Below, piece by piece: positions 44,216 through 53,683 of a stretch of 64,000 nucleotides of DNA (the stretch's first letter is position 1; each line of letters opens with the position of its first letter). The stretch comes from Flavobacterium sp. (GTDB lineage Bacteria > Bacteroidota > Bacteroidia > Flavobacteriales > Flavobacteriaceae). The stretch spans positions 743,001-807,000 of the forward strand of contig NZ_JBCNKR010000004.1 in the NCBI RefSeq assembly GCF_039595935.1, written 5' to 3'. The notes under the pieces are model-generated. The model saw nothing but the letters and a program-made list of their open reading frames with translations. It searched no databases and was not told the origin of the DNA. A program made the translations under genes and the position numbers.

Positions 44216-45061
44216 ATGAAAGACCAAAAGGAACTTGACTGGAGAAAATACGAATCGGTCACAAAATATATTTATGAAACTCTAGGACAGGAATATCAAA
44301 TACACATTGAGGGATATGGAAAAGACTGCAAAATAACCGGAAAGTCCGGAGTGAAGCATCAGATTGACGTATTGACATCTGAAACAGATGACACCGGAAC
44401 TTATTGGACAGCAATAGAATGCAAATACTGGGATAAAAAAGTTACCAAAGACACCGTAATGAAGCTCTTGGCCATCATTAATGATACTGAAATAAAACGA
44501 GGAATTATAGTATCAAAAAGCGGCTATACCCCCGATGCGCAGCAATTCGCCAAATACAATAACATCTTAATTGTCCAGCTTAGAGAAGCCGGTGCAAAGG
44601 AAAAAAAACGACAGGAGACAGTACACTTTTTTGATCTGGGGATCAACATAAAAATAAACATAAGACGCCCCGTAGTCACAAACATTGCCGCACTGGGACT
44701 TGATGGTAAAGTAATTGAGCTCAGCGAAAGCCAGCAGTATATTATCTTTATTAAAAAGGCACAAGGGACCAAAAGCAACCTATTTGATGAAATAATGGCA
44801 TTCAAAGAATTCCTCAACAATCAGAAACCGTTTGAAACAGCAACTCGACTGCATGAGTACAAGACTGCAGATTTGCATCTTCAGGACGGCATCCACAAAA
44901 TAAAAAGTATTGCCTTTACCGGTTTATTAACAGTTCAGGACCAAAATCAGAACAGGATTTTCTCGATTGTTGACAAGGTGTGGCTGATAATGGAAAAAAT
45001 TTTCGAGAAGCAGACATTTATCATTTCTGAAACTGGAATGATTGCCCAAAATATACGATAA
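44216..45061 (+). CDS. Mrr-like restriction endonuclease
   Basis: The 281-residue protein has an N-terminal Mrr-type catalytic domain with D51 in KHQIDVLTSE and the ExK pair E68/K70 in WTAIECKYWD. A C-terminal beta-rich domain (about 135-281) probably binds DNA or regulates. Mrr enzymes cut modified foreign DNA. It has no methyltransferase partner, consistent with a modification-dependent enzyme. It lies next to CBASS. A TATCTTTA box at 44160-44167 is a near-match promoter. Confidence 0.82.
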   Translation: MKDQKELDWRKYESVTKYIYETLGQEYQIHIEGYGKDCKITGKSGVKHQIDVLTSETDDTGTYWTAIECKYWDKKVTKDTVMKLLAIINDTEIKRGIIVSKSGYTPDAQQFAKYNNILIVQLREAGAKEKKRQETVHFFDLGINIKINIRRPVVTNIAALGLDGKVIELSESQQYIIFIKKAQGTKSNLFDEIMAFKEFLNNQKPFETATRLHEYKTADLHLQDGIHKIKSIAFTGLLTVQDQNQNRIFSIVDKVWLIMEKIFEKQTFIISETGMIAQNIR

Positions 45062-45473
45062 ACAAAATCAGAAGTATTAAACTAAGAAATTTAATGAGAT
45101 AGCTTTAACATTTAAACTTCAAACTAAAGTCTTTTCGGTTTTAGGTGCACATCTAACAGAATGAATACTTTTTTACCAGAGAAATTCATGGTATTTGTAG
45201 ATATTTGACCAATATAAATTTTGTGACTGAATCATGGCAAATTGCATTCTGAAAAATAAACAATTCAGTAAATTCAAATCTTAAACTATTTTAGGTTCAT
45301 ATATATTAGACAAAGGCAAAAAATTACAAAAGCCACTAATTCAAGTTTTATGGCAAAATCGTGGCACTTGCAGTTTTAGGAAACGATAAGCATAGTAAAA
45401 TTAAGGCCTAAGGAGCTTAGGTTCGAAACTGTATACAAATATTTACAAGGCAATGGCTAAGCTGGAAAAAATT
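45062..45473. other. Non-coding region
   Basis: About 410 AT-rich bases without a gene. A 15-base palindrome CCTAAGGAGCTTAGG (45407-45421) is the only clear structure. Confidence 0.5.
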
Positions 45474-45474
45474 A

Positions 45475-45509
45475 AAAAGCCTGCAGAAATTATATTTCTG
45501 CAGGCTTTT
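45475..45509 (-). terminator. Terminator of the small lipoprotein gene
   Basis: Perfect 16-bp stem AAAAGCCTGCAGAAAT/ATTTCTGCAGGCTTTT, 36 bases past the stop at 45545, with a T tract on the minus strand. Confidence 0.85.
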
Positions 45510-45544
45510 CGAATTAATAATCACCATTTATTTTAATTAAGAAC

Positions 45545-45754
45545 CTACTTTGCTGGCGGCGGAGTCATGGTTTTAGAGGTATCGGTCCCAACAGTATCGG
45601 CTGGAACCGTACTGATGGTATCAGCCACAACAGCAGAGCTGTCTGCATAAGTATCATTGGTTTCAGCAGGAACTGTCTCATTTTTTTTACACGAAATGGA
45701 AAGCCCTGCAAGCACCAGCAGAATTGCAAACCCAGATTTAAAATTGATTTTCAT
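45545..45754 (-). CDS. Small Thr/Ser-rich lipoprotein
   Basis: A 69-residue protein with a signal sequence and lipobox GLSISCKK (Cys22). The mature part is acidic, rich in Thr, Ala and Pro with repeated TVPA(D/E)T units, and probably extended. Unknown function; a surface-exposed envelope lipoprotein carried by the element. Confidence 0.65.
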   Translation of the reverse strand: MKINFKSGFAILLVLAGLSISCKKNETVPAETNDTYADSSAVVADTISTVPADTVGTDTSKTMTPPPAK

Positions 45755-45890
45755 AACAATATATTTTTTTAGTTTGAAATCCCAAGTTAAAAGAAAACCT
45801 GCTTATATTCTTACATAATTTCAGTGTTTTATTACAAAAGTTTATGGTAAAATCTAAAAATCAGCAAGTTTTTTTTTAAATAGACCGCCA

Positions 45891-46031
45891 TTACACTATT
45901 ACTGAAACCAGCAGCACGGCAATAAAGAATACTATTGAAATGACCATTGCATTTATTATAGCTCCTTTTCTCTTCTGTGATTGCTGTGCACGGTCGATAA
46001 TGTGCTTTTTATTGCTTTTAAATAGTTTCAT
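45891..46031 (-). CDS. 46-residue single-pass membrane protein
   Basis: ATG 46031 to TAA 45891 encodes a basic N-terminal half (SNKKHIIDRAQQSQKRKGAI) and one C-terminal membrane helix (VISIVFFIAVLLVSVIV). It is flanked by other small envelope proteins on the same strand. Unknown function. Confidence 0.5.
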   Translation of the reverse strand: MKLFKSNKKHIIDRAQQSQKRKGAIINAMVISIVFFIAVLLVSVIV

Positions 46032-46288
46032 TCCGCTGTGATTTTATAATTTTAAAGAAAACGTAAAAATACTGCCCCATGATTTAAAAAGCTTACAGCT
46101 TTAAAATCAGGTTTTTCATAATTGGAACATCCTGCATTCCTGTTTTATAAAATAGCCAGCTGGTAAAGAAAGACCTATTTTTTTTGACAGAATGCTTACA
46201 TAATTAAAAATCAATAAATTAAATCCTTCCGTATGTGCAGAAAAAGATCCTTGTTTCAATGAAAGGCCGCAAATTGAAAACAAAATAT

Positions 46289-46744
46289 TTAATCGGCTCT
46301 AAACCTGCTGTTTCTGCAGAGCATCAGAACAAGTGTCACCACAATGCACGAGGCGCTTCCTTCAAATAAAAGGCAAAGGATATAGATGGGAACCGAAGGT
46401 TCCGCTCCGAACATAAAGGTCTGGGACAAGGATTCAACGTAATGGTCACCTCCCCGGGCATAACTGTACATCATAAGTGCAGCAAGACTAAGCACTACGC
46501 CTATAAACGAAGTAATCATGGCTGATACCGCATTAAAAAGAAAATTATTCTGTCCTTGGGAAAGGTTAATGTTTAAAATCCTGTTTACGCCGTAAAATAT
46601 AAAAAACACATTCAATAAACGCAGATAAAATACATGGGAGAGATTCAAAAACTCCATGAGTAAAAAGAAAAACGCAACTCCTGCAAAAATGATCAGGCCG
46701 CCGCTTAATTCCTTAGGAACAGTGGATGAGTATGTTGTTTTCAT
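46289..46744 (-). CDS. Four-helix membrane protein, unknown
   Basis: A 151-residue protein with about four transmembrane helices (LIIFAGVAFFFLLMEFL, VFYLRLLNVFFIFYG, FIGVVLSLAALMMY, YILCLLFEGSASCIVV). No family is recognised. It sits in a cluster of small envelope proteins typical of element cargo. Confidence 0.6.
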   Translation of the reverse strand: MKTTYSSTVPKELSGGLIIFAGVAFFFLLMEFLNLSHVFYLRLLNVFFIFYGVNRILNINLSQGQNNFLFNAVSAMITSFIGVVLSLAALMMYSYARGGDHYVESLSQTFMFGAEPSVPIYILCLLFEGSASCIVVTLVLMLCRNSRFRAD

Positions 46745-46966
46745 AATAATTAAATTTTATTCGTATAAACTTCAAATTTAACACAGCTTTTCCCCGCTGC
46801 GTTATAAAATTAAAATACAGCTCTTACAAAATACACAGCACTAAATCACTGATAATCCAATAATTGCACTTGAAATAAATACAATACTAAAATAAAAAAA
46901 ATGAAAGAATTGCAGTTTTCTGATTTTCTTTGATGCGCATAAAGTTTATAGCACACGTCCGCCGAC

Positions 46967-47090
46967 AAAAAAAGCCCCTCAAAATTCAAGGAGCTTTCTG
47001 ACAGCCGGCGGGTGCCTGAAATGGTATGCGGTAACTAACTAAATCATTGTACAGAACCTTCAGACGAACCCCGCCGGTCCCCTGTTTTTT
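46967..47090 (-). ncRNA. Candidate structured small RNA
   Basis: On the minus strand the segment folds into a stem CCGGCGGG/CCCGCCGG (47070-47077 with 47005-47012) and ends in a terminator-like hairpin AAAGCTCCT/AGGGGCTTT with one mismatch and seven T. The G+C-rich stem contrasts with the AT-rich surroundings. No known RNA family is recognised and no promoter was found. Confidence 0.25.
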
Positions 47091-47432
47091 TTCTGACTGA
47101 TTAAATTGCTGTTTACCTTTACCAGTATATAGCAAATTTACCAAAACCTAAGGCAGATCACTTACAGTATATCCTTTTAGAATTACATCTTTTTAAGGCT
47201 TAAGCCCATTCTTTTGACAATTTGATTTAATCATTCTCCGGATCTGGCGGCGTACAAATGGTATTTATACGTCCTTTAAAAAAAAAAGCAGCACGCTTTG
47301 GCCTTAACGATATAAAACCAAATCATTCTGGCAAAAAAGTACAGGCAAATACGGGCAAAGGGCTGGGCTCCAGAATAGTGAAAACCCTGATCGAAAACAG
47401 AAGCCCGGCGGGCTGTAAAAGCAATGCCGGCC

Positions 47433-47463
47433 TTGTCTGATATATGATTTTGGATTATTTTTG
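47433..47463 (+). promoter_or_regulatory. Promoter abutting the DUF6965 gene
   Basis: TTG (47433-47435), 20-base spacer, TATTTTTG (47456-47463). The ATG at 47468 lies 4 bases beyond the box, about where transcription should start, so the mRNA may be leaderless. Confidence 0.5.
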
Positions 47464-47467
47464 CAGC

Positions 47468-47716
47468 ATGAATTACGAAGATATAAAAAGACATTTTGAA
47501 GCGTTTCCTCCTCCCCTTGAGGTGGAATGGAAGCCCTGGGCAAAGATTACAGATACGCAGCTTTTTTTGAAGAGCTGCTACATCGGCATCCGTAATTTCA
47601 ACGGTCCTGTAGAGAGATGCCCGGCCTGGTGGCATCTCAAGGATTTTTACCTGCACATCAAACGCACCATGCCCAATCAGGGAATTACTGAAAAAGAAAC
47701 TGCCCCTGAAGAATAA
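47468..47716 (+). CDS. DUF6965-like small protein
   Basis: Start 47468 (MNYEDIKRHFEAFPPPLEVE) is chosen over the upstream in-frame ATG because it follows the -7 box directly. The 82-residue protein matches my memory of DUF6965, small Bacteroidota element proteins with KPWAKITDTQLFLKSCYI. Function unknown. Confidence 0.65.
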   Translation: MNYEDIKRHFEAFPPPLEVEWKPWAKITDTQLFLKSCYIGIRNFNGPVERCPAWWHLKDFYLHIKRTMPNQGITEKETAPEE

Positions 47717-47788
47717 AGCCCTGTCCTGTAAGATCTTGTATGATTAAAAATCCGCAAGCATTCAGATCCCTCATCATTATTTTTATCT

Positions 47789-48237
47789 TTAGCAGGCTGG
47801 AAGTTTTTTTTCCATCTCTTTTCTTAAGCTCTTAAGGTCCCTGTCCAAAATCCCTTTTAAAAGATCTTTCAATTCCATAAAGGTAGGCGGTTTTACGGCA
47901 TAATAATCCGCCCCTAGATTATAGGCGGTCCGGATATGCATCGCACTGCTGCTGGTGGATATCATGATAATCTTTATATTTTTGAAATCGCTACCGCCGT
48001 TTCGAATTTCTTTAAGGCATTCAAATCCGTTTTTCGGGGCATATTGATATCCAGAAATATCGTTTCAGGAAGATGCTTCGCCTTTTCAAGGGTTTCCAGC
48101 AGTTCGCAGCCGTCTGCCGTCTGCACTACCAAAATGGGCAGGTTTAATTCTTCGACTGCATCAGCAAACAGCAGTCTGTCATCTTCGTCATCTTCAGCCA
48201 GATAAATAATCTTCTCCCAATTCTGCTTTTGTGACAT
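47789..48237 (-). pseudogene. Receiver-domain response regulator with a frameshift
   Basis: The frame from ATG 48237 encodes the start of a receiver (YLAEDDEDDRLLF, TIFLDINMPR with the phospho-Asp) but then loses similarity and stops. A second frame continues with NGFECLKEIRNGG, IKIIMISTSSS and the conserved Lys in YYAVKPP to TAA at 47789-47791. The switch occurs at a five-A/four-C tract (48030-48038); one extra A would restore MPRKNGFECL. So a single-base deletion or sequence error has split a roughly 149-residue stand-alone receiver. Confidence 0.8.
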
Positions 48238-48636
48238 AGTTTTAAATTTATATTGCGGCAGGTAAAAATAGATCTGAAAGCCGCAGTGGTTAAAAAAACT
48301 TAGGTCTTAGACTATTGAAAATAGAATTACATTTTTTGGTGGTAACTGTAAAGATAATTCTTTTTTTCTAAAAGAAAAAACTTTCAAAAAAATGATGATT
48401 TCTGTGGGCTGAAATGCCTGTTTGGAAAAATCAAAATATGCTGGCGGCGCTGGTTTAAAAAAATCCAAAATAAATACCTGCCGTAAATTCTGAATAAAGT
48501 CTTTCTGCTTAATTGCAGCATAATCCAGACCGCCCGTAAAATCAGTGTTTTGATTTTTTGTTATTATTTAGAACATAATATTTTTAAAAATTGTTACCAT
48601 CTGTGCTAATTTTGACAGGTATAAATGATAAAGATT
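48238..48636. other. Intergenic region before dinB
   Basis: About 400 bases without a gene. TAATTTTG at 48607-48614 is a -7 box for dinB, 22 bases before the chosen ATG; a TTG at 48591 is too close to be a standard -33 element. Confidence 0.5.
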
Positions 48637-49818
48637 ATGAACCGGGCTATTGTACACATTGACATGAACACCTTTTTCGTCTCCTGCGAAAGGCTTACCA
48701 ATTCAGAGCTTAAAGGGATTCCGCTGATTATCGGCGGGGGCGAGCGCGGCGTTGTGGCTTCCTGCTCCTATGAGGCGCGCCGTTTCGGGGTGCGTTCGGC
48801 AATGCCCATCCAGATGGCGCTCAGGCTTTGTCCTCAGGCCAAGGTTATGAAAGGCGATATGGAACTCTATTCAAGGCTCTCCCATGACGTTACCGAAATC
48901 ATTCAGGAGAAAGCCCCTGTGGTGGAAAAGGCCTCTATTGATGAATTTTATCTTGACATCACCGGAATGGATAAATTCTACGGAAGCTACAAGTGGACCG
49001 ATGAGCTGGCGCAGCGCATCACAAAGGAAACCGGCCTTCCCCTCACCTTTGCCCTTTCCATCAATAAAACGGTATCGAAGATCGGAACAGGTGAAGGAAA
49101 ACAGAAACAGAACCTGGAGATCCCGGAGCATCTGGTGCAGTCTTTTTTAAACCCGCTCTCAGTTCGGAAAATACCGATGGTGGGCGATAAAACCTTCCAG
49201 CTCTTATCCCGAATCGGCATACGCACCATTAAGACCCTTTCTGAAATGCCAGCCGAAGCGCTCCAGCGCATGATCGGCCAGAACGGCATTGAACTCTGGA
49301 AAAAAGCCAATGGCATTGACAACAACCCCGTGGAACCGTATACCGAAAGAAAGTCGATTTCCACCGAGCATACTTTTTCACAGGATACAATCGACATCGA
49401 CAAGCTTGGAAGGGTTATCCTGGGTATGGTCGAGAAGCTTTCGTATCAGCTGCGCTCCGAGCAGTGGCTCACCTCAACGGTTACGGTCAAGATCCGGTAT
49501 GCCAACTTTGATACAGAAACCAAGCAGTGCAGGGTGCAGTACACTTCGGCTGACCATCTGCTGACCCAGACCGCAATGGATCTTTTTGACAAACTCTACC
49601 AGCGCCGGATGCGCCTGCGCCTGATTGGGGTGCGTTTCAGCGGACTGGTGCGGGGAACCTATCAGATTGACCTGTTTAACGATACCCAGGAAATGCTGGC
49701 GCTCTACCAGGCTATGGACCGGATGAAAAACCGTTACGGTTTTGATGCGGTGATGCGCTGCGCCGGTGCTTCCTTTAAGCCGAATACCAAAGACGAAATC
49801 TTAAAACGTAAAAAATAA
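48637..49818 (+). CDS. dinB: DNA polymerase IV-like Y-family polymerase
   Basis: The start 48637 (MNRAIVHIDMNTFFVSCERL) is preferred over an ATG 12 bases upstream. The 393-residue enzyme shows the Y-family core: Asp in HIDMN, VASCSYEARRFGVRSAMP and the catalytic SIDEFYLDIT, then helix-hairpin-helix and little-finger domains. It copies damaged DNA. It lies 3 bases before dnaE, so the pair resembles known ImuB/DnaE2 mutagenesis cassettes, although this Y-family protein keeps its catalytic residues, unlike ImuB. Confidence 0.92.
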   Translation: MNRAIVHIDMNTFFVSCERLTNSELKGIPLIIGGGERGVVASCSYEARRFGVRSAMPIQMALRLCPQAKVMKGDMELYSRLSHDVTEIIQEKAPVVEKASIDEFYLDITGMDKFYGSYKWTDELAQRITKETGLPLTFALSINKTVSKIGTGEGKQKQNLEIPEHLVQSFLNPLSVRKIPMVGDKTFQLLSRIGIRTIKTLSEMPAEALQRMIGQNGIELWKKANGIDNNPVEPYTERKSISTEHTFSQDTIDIDKLGRVILGMVEKLSYQLRSEQWLTSTVTVKIRYANFDTETKQCRVQYTSADHLLTQTAMDLFDKLYQRRMRLRLIGVRFSGLVRGTYQIDLFNDTQEMLALYQAMDRMKNRYGFDAVMRCAGASFKPNTKDEILKRKK

Positions 49819-49821
49819 ATC

Positions 49822-52800
49822 ATGTATCTCAACTGCCATTCCTTCCACTCCCTGCGTTATGGCACCATACCGCTTGAAGAGCTGATATCCAAGGCAGCCG
49901 CCTTGGGTGTCAGGGCTATGGCACTCACTGATATTAATACCGTAACAGGGATATATGATTTCATAAAAGGATGCCAGGCTGCAGGTATCAAGCCTATTGT
50001 CGGAATAGAATTCCGGTCAGAGCATCAGCTTCGCTATATCGGGCTGGCAAAAAATGCGGCGGGCCTTGCTGAGATGAACCGCTTTCTGACCCGGCATAAT
50101 TTTGAGAATGCCCCGCTTACTTTGTCCGCTCCGGACTTTGAAAATGTTTTTGTGATTTATCCTCTGGAGAATGTGCCCGCAGTTTTAAAAGAACATGAGT
50201 TTATCGGGATTCGTCCTGAACAGACCCCTGTACTGATTCTCAGTGACTGGAAGAACCAAATAGACAAGATGGTCGTGCTCCAGCCTGTTACCTTCCGCAC
50301 CAAAACGGAATACAAGCTGCACAAGATACTGCGGGCCGTCGACCTGAATGTAATTCTTTCACGACTCGGCAATCCCGATTACTGCAGGAAAACAGAAGTG
50401 ATGGTGGATCTGGGCAGGATCCTGAAATGTTATGAAGGATACCCGCAGATCATTTCCAATACGGAAATGATTATTGAGCAGTGCAATTTTGAATTTGATT
50501 TCAAAACGCCGAAAAACAAGAAATACTACACCAATAACAAAAAGGATGACTTGCAGCTTCTGACCACCCTTGCCCAGAAGGGGCTCGAATGGCGCTATGG
50601 AAAAAATAATGCAGAAGCAAAATCAAGAATGTTCCGAGAGCTCAAGGTAATTGACCAGCTGGAATTCAGCGGCTATTTTTTAATCACCTGGGATATCATC
50701 CGATTCAGCAATTCTCAGAGGTTTCTGCACATTGGGCGTGGCAGCGGCGCCAACAGCATCATCGCCTACTGCCTTGGGATTACCGATATATGTCCTTTGG
50801 AACTGGATCTGTATTTTGAGCGTTTTTTGAACCTGAACCGCAAAAGTCCTCCCGATTTTGACATTGACTGGAGCTGGAAGGAACGTGACATAATTCTGGA
50901 ATACATTTTCTCGCGTTACGGATATGACCATGTGGCATTCTGCGGCACCAATGTAGAATTCAAATATCGTTCTATTTTTCGCGAGGTAGGCAAGGTTTTT
51001 GGGCTTCCTAAGGAAGAACTCGATGCGCTTGCCAAAAACCCGATGACCCTGCATCCGGCAAACGAAGTCGTCCGTGAAGTGCAGCAGTACGGCATGATGC
51101 TGGAGAAATATCCCAACCAGAGAAGCATGCATTCCTGCGGCATCCTGATTTCCGAAGAGCCCATCACCAACTATTCCGTGCTGGAAATGCCTCCAAAGGG
51201 GTTTCCCATCGTGCTTTTTGACATGCATACCGCCGAAGATATCGGGCTTGAAAAGTTTGATATCCTGAGCCAGCGCGGGATCGGCCATATTGATGACAGC
51301 GTAAAACTGATTGAGAAAAACCGAGGCATAAGGCTCAACATCCGTGACACCTCGATTTCAAAAGATGAAGCCAGCTGCAACAGCTTTCTTTCAATGGGAA
51401 AAACCATAGGCTGTTTTTATATCGAGAGCCCTGCCATGAGAGGGCTGCTGCGGCGTCTGAAATGTGACAATTATAAAACCCTTGTGGCAGCCTCCTCCAT
51501 CATACGCCCGGGGGTCGCGCAATCGGGAATGATGAAGGAATATATCTTCAGGCACAATCATCCCGACAGGTTTGAATACTTCCATCCGGTGTTCGAGCAG
51601 CAGCTCGGGGAAACCTACGGCATTATGGTATATCAGGAAGATGTCATTAAAATTGCCCTGCATTACGGCGGGCTTCCTGCAGCCGACGGGGACATTCTGC
51701 GCCGTGCCATGTCTGGAAAAGGACGCTCCAAAGCCGCATTGCAGAAAGTAAAAGACAATTTTTTTGCATCCTGCGCGGCCCAGGGGCACCCCTTGGCGCT
51801 CAGCCAGGAAATATACCGCCAGATCGAGTCCTTTGCCGGATATTCGTTCTGCAAGGCACACTCAGCCTCCTATGCCGTGGAAAGCTACCAGAGCCTGTAT
51901 CTGAAAGTGCATTATCCAATCGAATTTATGGTGGCGGTAATCAACAATCAGGGTGGTTTCTACCGAACCGAAGTGTATGTCCACGAAGCGAAGATGTCAG
52001 GGGCGGCAGTGCACAATCCCTGCGTGAACAAAAGCCAGTTGGAAACCACTTTGTATGGTTCCGATGTCTATCTGGGGTTCATGCACCTGCAGAGCCTTGA
52101 ATCCAAAACAGCTGTTTTGATCCAGCAGGAACGGGAAAAAAATGGGCTTTACAAGTCACTGGAGGATTTTATCAACCGCATACCCATTGGAATTGAAGCC
52201 ATACAGATTCTGATTTTCATCGGCGCATTCCGGTTCACCGGGAAAACAAAAAACCAGCTGCTGGTCATTGCCCGTCTAATTCTGGTAAACTTCAAGCCCG
52301 AGAACCGCGCACCGATGCTGCTTCATGAGCCTGTAAAGGAATTTGTACTGCCGCAGCTGGAACGCTCCCCTTTTGAAGATGCCTTTGATGAGATTGAACT
52401 GCTGGGCTTTCCGGTCTCCTGTTCCCCTTTTGATCTGCTTCAGACTCCTTTCAGGGGAAGTGTCATGGCAAAAGACCTTTTGGACCATCATAAAAAACAG
52501 GTCCGAATGCTGGCTTATCTGATCTCCCGCAAGCATGTGCCCACAAAGATGGGCGCTATGTATTTCGGCACCTGGATAGATGCTGAAGGGCAGCTTTTTG
52601 ATACGGCGCATTTTACCGACAGCCTGGCCATGTATCCTTTTCAGGGAGGAGGATGCTACCTGCTGCTGGGCAGTGTGGAAGTGGATTACCATTTCCCCAC
52701 CATAACGGTTACCAAGATGGCTAAAATGCCCTTTATACCAGATCCGCGCTATGAACAGGAGAACGACTGGAAATACAGGGCGCAGCAGAGAATACGCGAA

Positions 52801-52878
52801 GATGTGAGCATGACCCATCGCGCTCCCTATCCGCAGGAACATGAAATCAATATTCCAAGGCTTAAAATGAGCAATTAA
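49822..52878 (+). CDS. dnaE2: DNA polymerase III alpha subunit, DnaE2-like accessory copy
   Basis: The 1018-residue C-family polymerase has an N-terminal PHP domain (NCHSFHSLRYG, H6/H9), the palm motif PPDFDIDW with catalytic Asp residues (about 343-350), GRGSGANSIIAYCLG and the thumb/finger segments GVAQSGMMKEY and DILRRAMSGKGRSK. It is shorter than replicative DnaE and matches error-prone DnaE2/ImuC length. It follows dinB by 3 bases, so both are cotranslated. The chromosome must have its own replicative alpha subunit outside the window. Confidence 0.92.
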   Translation: MYLNCHSFHSLRYGTIPLEELISKAAALGVRAMALTDINTVTGIYDFIKGCQAAGIKPIVGIEFRSEHQLRYIGLAKNAAGLAEMNRFLTRHNFENAPLTLSAPDFENVFVIYPLENVPAVLKEHEFIGIRPEQTPVLILSDWKNQIDKMVVLQPVTFRTKTEYKLHKILRAVDLNVILSRLGNPDYCRKTEVMVDLGRILKCYEGYPQIISNTEMIIEQCNFEFDFKTPKNKKYYTNNKKDDLQLLTTLAQKGLEWRYGKNNAEAKSRMFRELKVIDQLEFSGYFLITWDIIRFSNSQRFLHIGRGSGANSIIAYCLGITDICPLELDLYFERFLNLNRKSPPDFDIDWSWKERDIILEYIFSRYGYDHVAFCGTNVEFKYRSIFREVGKVFGLPKEELDALAKNPMTLHPANEVVREVQQYGMMLEKYPNQRSMHSCGILISEEPITNYSVLEMPPKGFPIVLFDMHTAEDIGLEKFDILSQRGIGHIDDSVKLIEKNRGIRLNIRDTSISKDEASCNSFLSMGKTIGCFYIESPAMRGLLRRLKCDNYKTLVAASSIIRPGVAQSGMMKEYIFRHNHPDRFEYFHPVFEQQLGETYGIMVYQEDVIKIALHYGGLPAADGDILRRAMSGKGRSKAALQKVKDNFFASCAAQGHPLALSQEIYRQIESFAGYSFCKAHSASYAVESYQSLYLKVHYPIEFMVAVINNQGGFYRTEVYVHEAKMSGAAVHNPCVNKSQLETTLYGSDVYLGFMHLQSLESKTAVLIQQEREKNGLYKSLEDFINRIPIGIEAIQILIFIGAFRFTGKTKNQLLVIARLILVNFKPENRAPMLLHEPVKEFVLPQLERSPFEDAFDEIELLGFPVSCSPFDLLQTPFRGSVMAKDLLDHHKKQVRMLAYLISRKHVPTKMGAMYFGTWIDAEGQLFDTAHFTDSLAMYPFQGGGCYLLLGSVEVDYHFPTITVTKMAKMPFIPDPRYEQENDWKYRAQQRIREDVSMTHRAPYPQEHEINIPRLKMSN

Positions 52879-52939
52879 CAGGCTTCTTCGGCTTTAGGCT
52901 TTAAGCCTGCACTGAGTATGAACTAAAAAAATAAAGAAC

Positions 52940-53560
52940 ATGATGCTTTTTGATGACACCGAAATTTTTTCATCAGGCAACGGCGGCAGGAGAATATTTG
53001 ACGTCCCTGATGCCGACCTGCTGCTAATTGATAATTTCTTCAGCAAAACCGAATCCGATCATTACTACAATGTTTTATACCACGGCACACCGTGGAGGGA
53101 ATATGAAATGCCCATGTATGACAAAGTGGTTACAGCTCCCCGCATGATCTCGTGGTACGGGGACAGCAGCAGGCCTGAACGTAAATCAAATCCGGATTGG
53201 CCTTTGGAACTGCTCCAGATCAGGGAGCGCGTGGAAAAGGAAACCCGCATAAACTTTAACGGCGTACTGCTCAATTTGTACAGAGATGGCACCGATGGTG
53301 TGGGATGGCACAGCGACAAGACCTCATCGAGCAATAAGAATATGAACATCGCTTCTGTGACTTTCGGAGAAACGCGTCTGTTCCGCCTGCGTCATAAAGT
53401 ACTCAAAAATATGGCGCCAATCGAGATTCCGCTGCACCACGGAACCTTTCTTCTCATGGCAGGCAGCACCAATACCTACTGGGAGCACCAGGTGCCTAAG
53501 ACGGCCCGTCCCGTACTGCCCAGAATCAACCTTACCTTTCGTCAGGTCAGGGAAATATAA
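52940..53560 (+). CDS. alkB: AlkB-like 2-oxoglutarate/Fe(II) dioxygenase
   Basis: A 206-residue AlkB-family enzyme. The iron ligands are visible as HxD in GWHSDKTSS and the distal His in YWEHQVPK; the 2-oxoglutarate Arg pair lies in RINLTFRQV. It removes alkyl lesions from DNA or RNA. It is 61 bases after dnaE, probably in the same transcript. Met2 is an alternative start. Confidence 0.92.
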   Translation: MMLFDDTEIFSSGNGGRRIFDVPDADLLLIDNFFSKTESDHYYNVLYHGTPWREYEMPMYDKVVTAPRMISWYGDSSRPERKSNPDWPLELLQIRERVEKETRINFNGVLLNLYRDGTDGVGWHSDKTSSSNKNMNIASVTFGETRLFRLRHKVLKNMAPIEIPLHHGTFLLMAGSTNTYWEHQVPKTARPVLPRINLTFRQVREI

Positions 53561-53650
53561 AATAACGACTCCTTTCTAACCGACTGAAAACCATAGCAAT
53601 CCTATAATAATAGGGGATTAAAATATAACAGCTTTATTTTTCTGTCATGT

Positions 53651-53658
53651 TAACTTTG
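53651..53658 (+). promoter_or_regulatory. -7 box of the DUF3606 gene
   Basis: TAACTTTG matches TAnnTTTG, 26 bases before the ATG at 53684. No clear -33 TTG. Confidence 0.45.
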
Positions 53659-53683
53659 GAATTCACTATTAAATTTAAAAATC

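Larger units (their letters stand above)
46745..47467. other. Intergenic region with a possible small RNA
   Basis: About 720 bases. The only notable content is a hairpin-rich segment at 46967-47090 and a promoter ending at 47463. An ORF at 47258-47440 is not supported. Confidence 0.45.

Noticed and set aside
47258..47440. 60-residue ORF with GKGLGSRIVKTL
   Set aside because: Too short, no promoter or conserved length; kept only as possible debris.
47276..47656. 126-residue minus-strand ORF
   Set aside because: Antisense to the DUF6965-like gene, which has a good promoter and start.
50680..51288. 202-residue minus-strand ORF
   Set aside because: It is fully inside dnaE, whose frame has clear polymerase motifs; the high G+C of the region produces long antisense frames.
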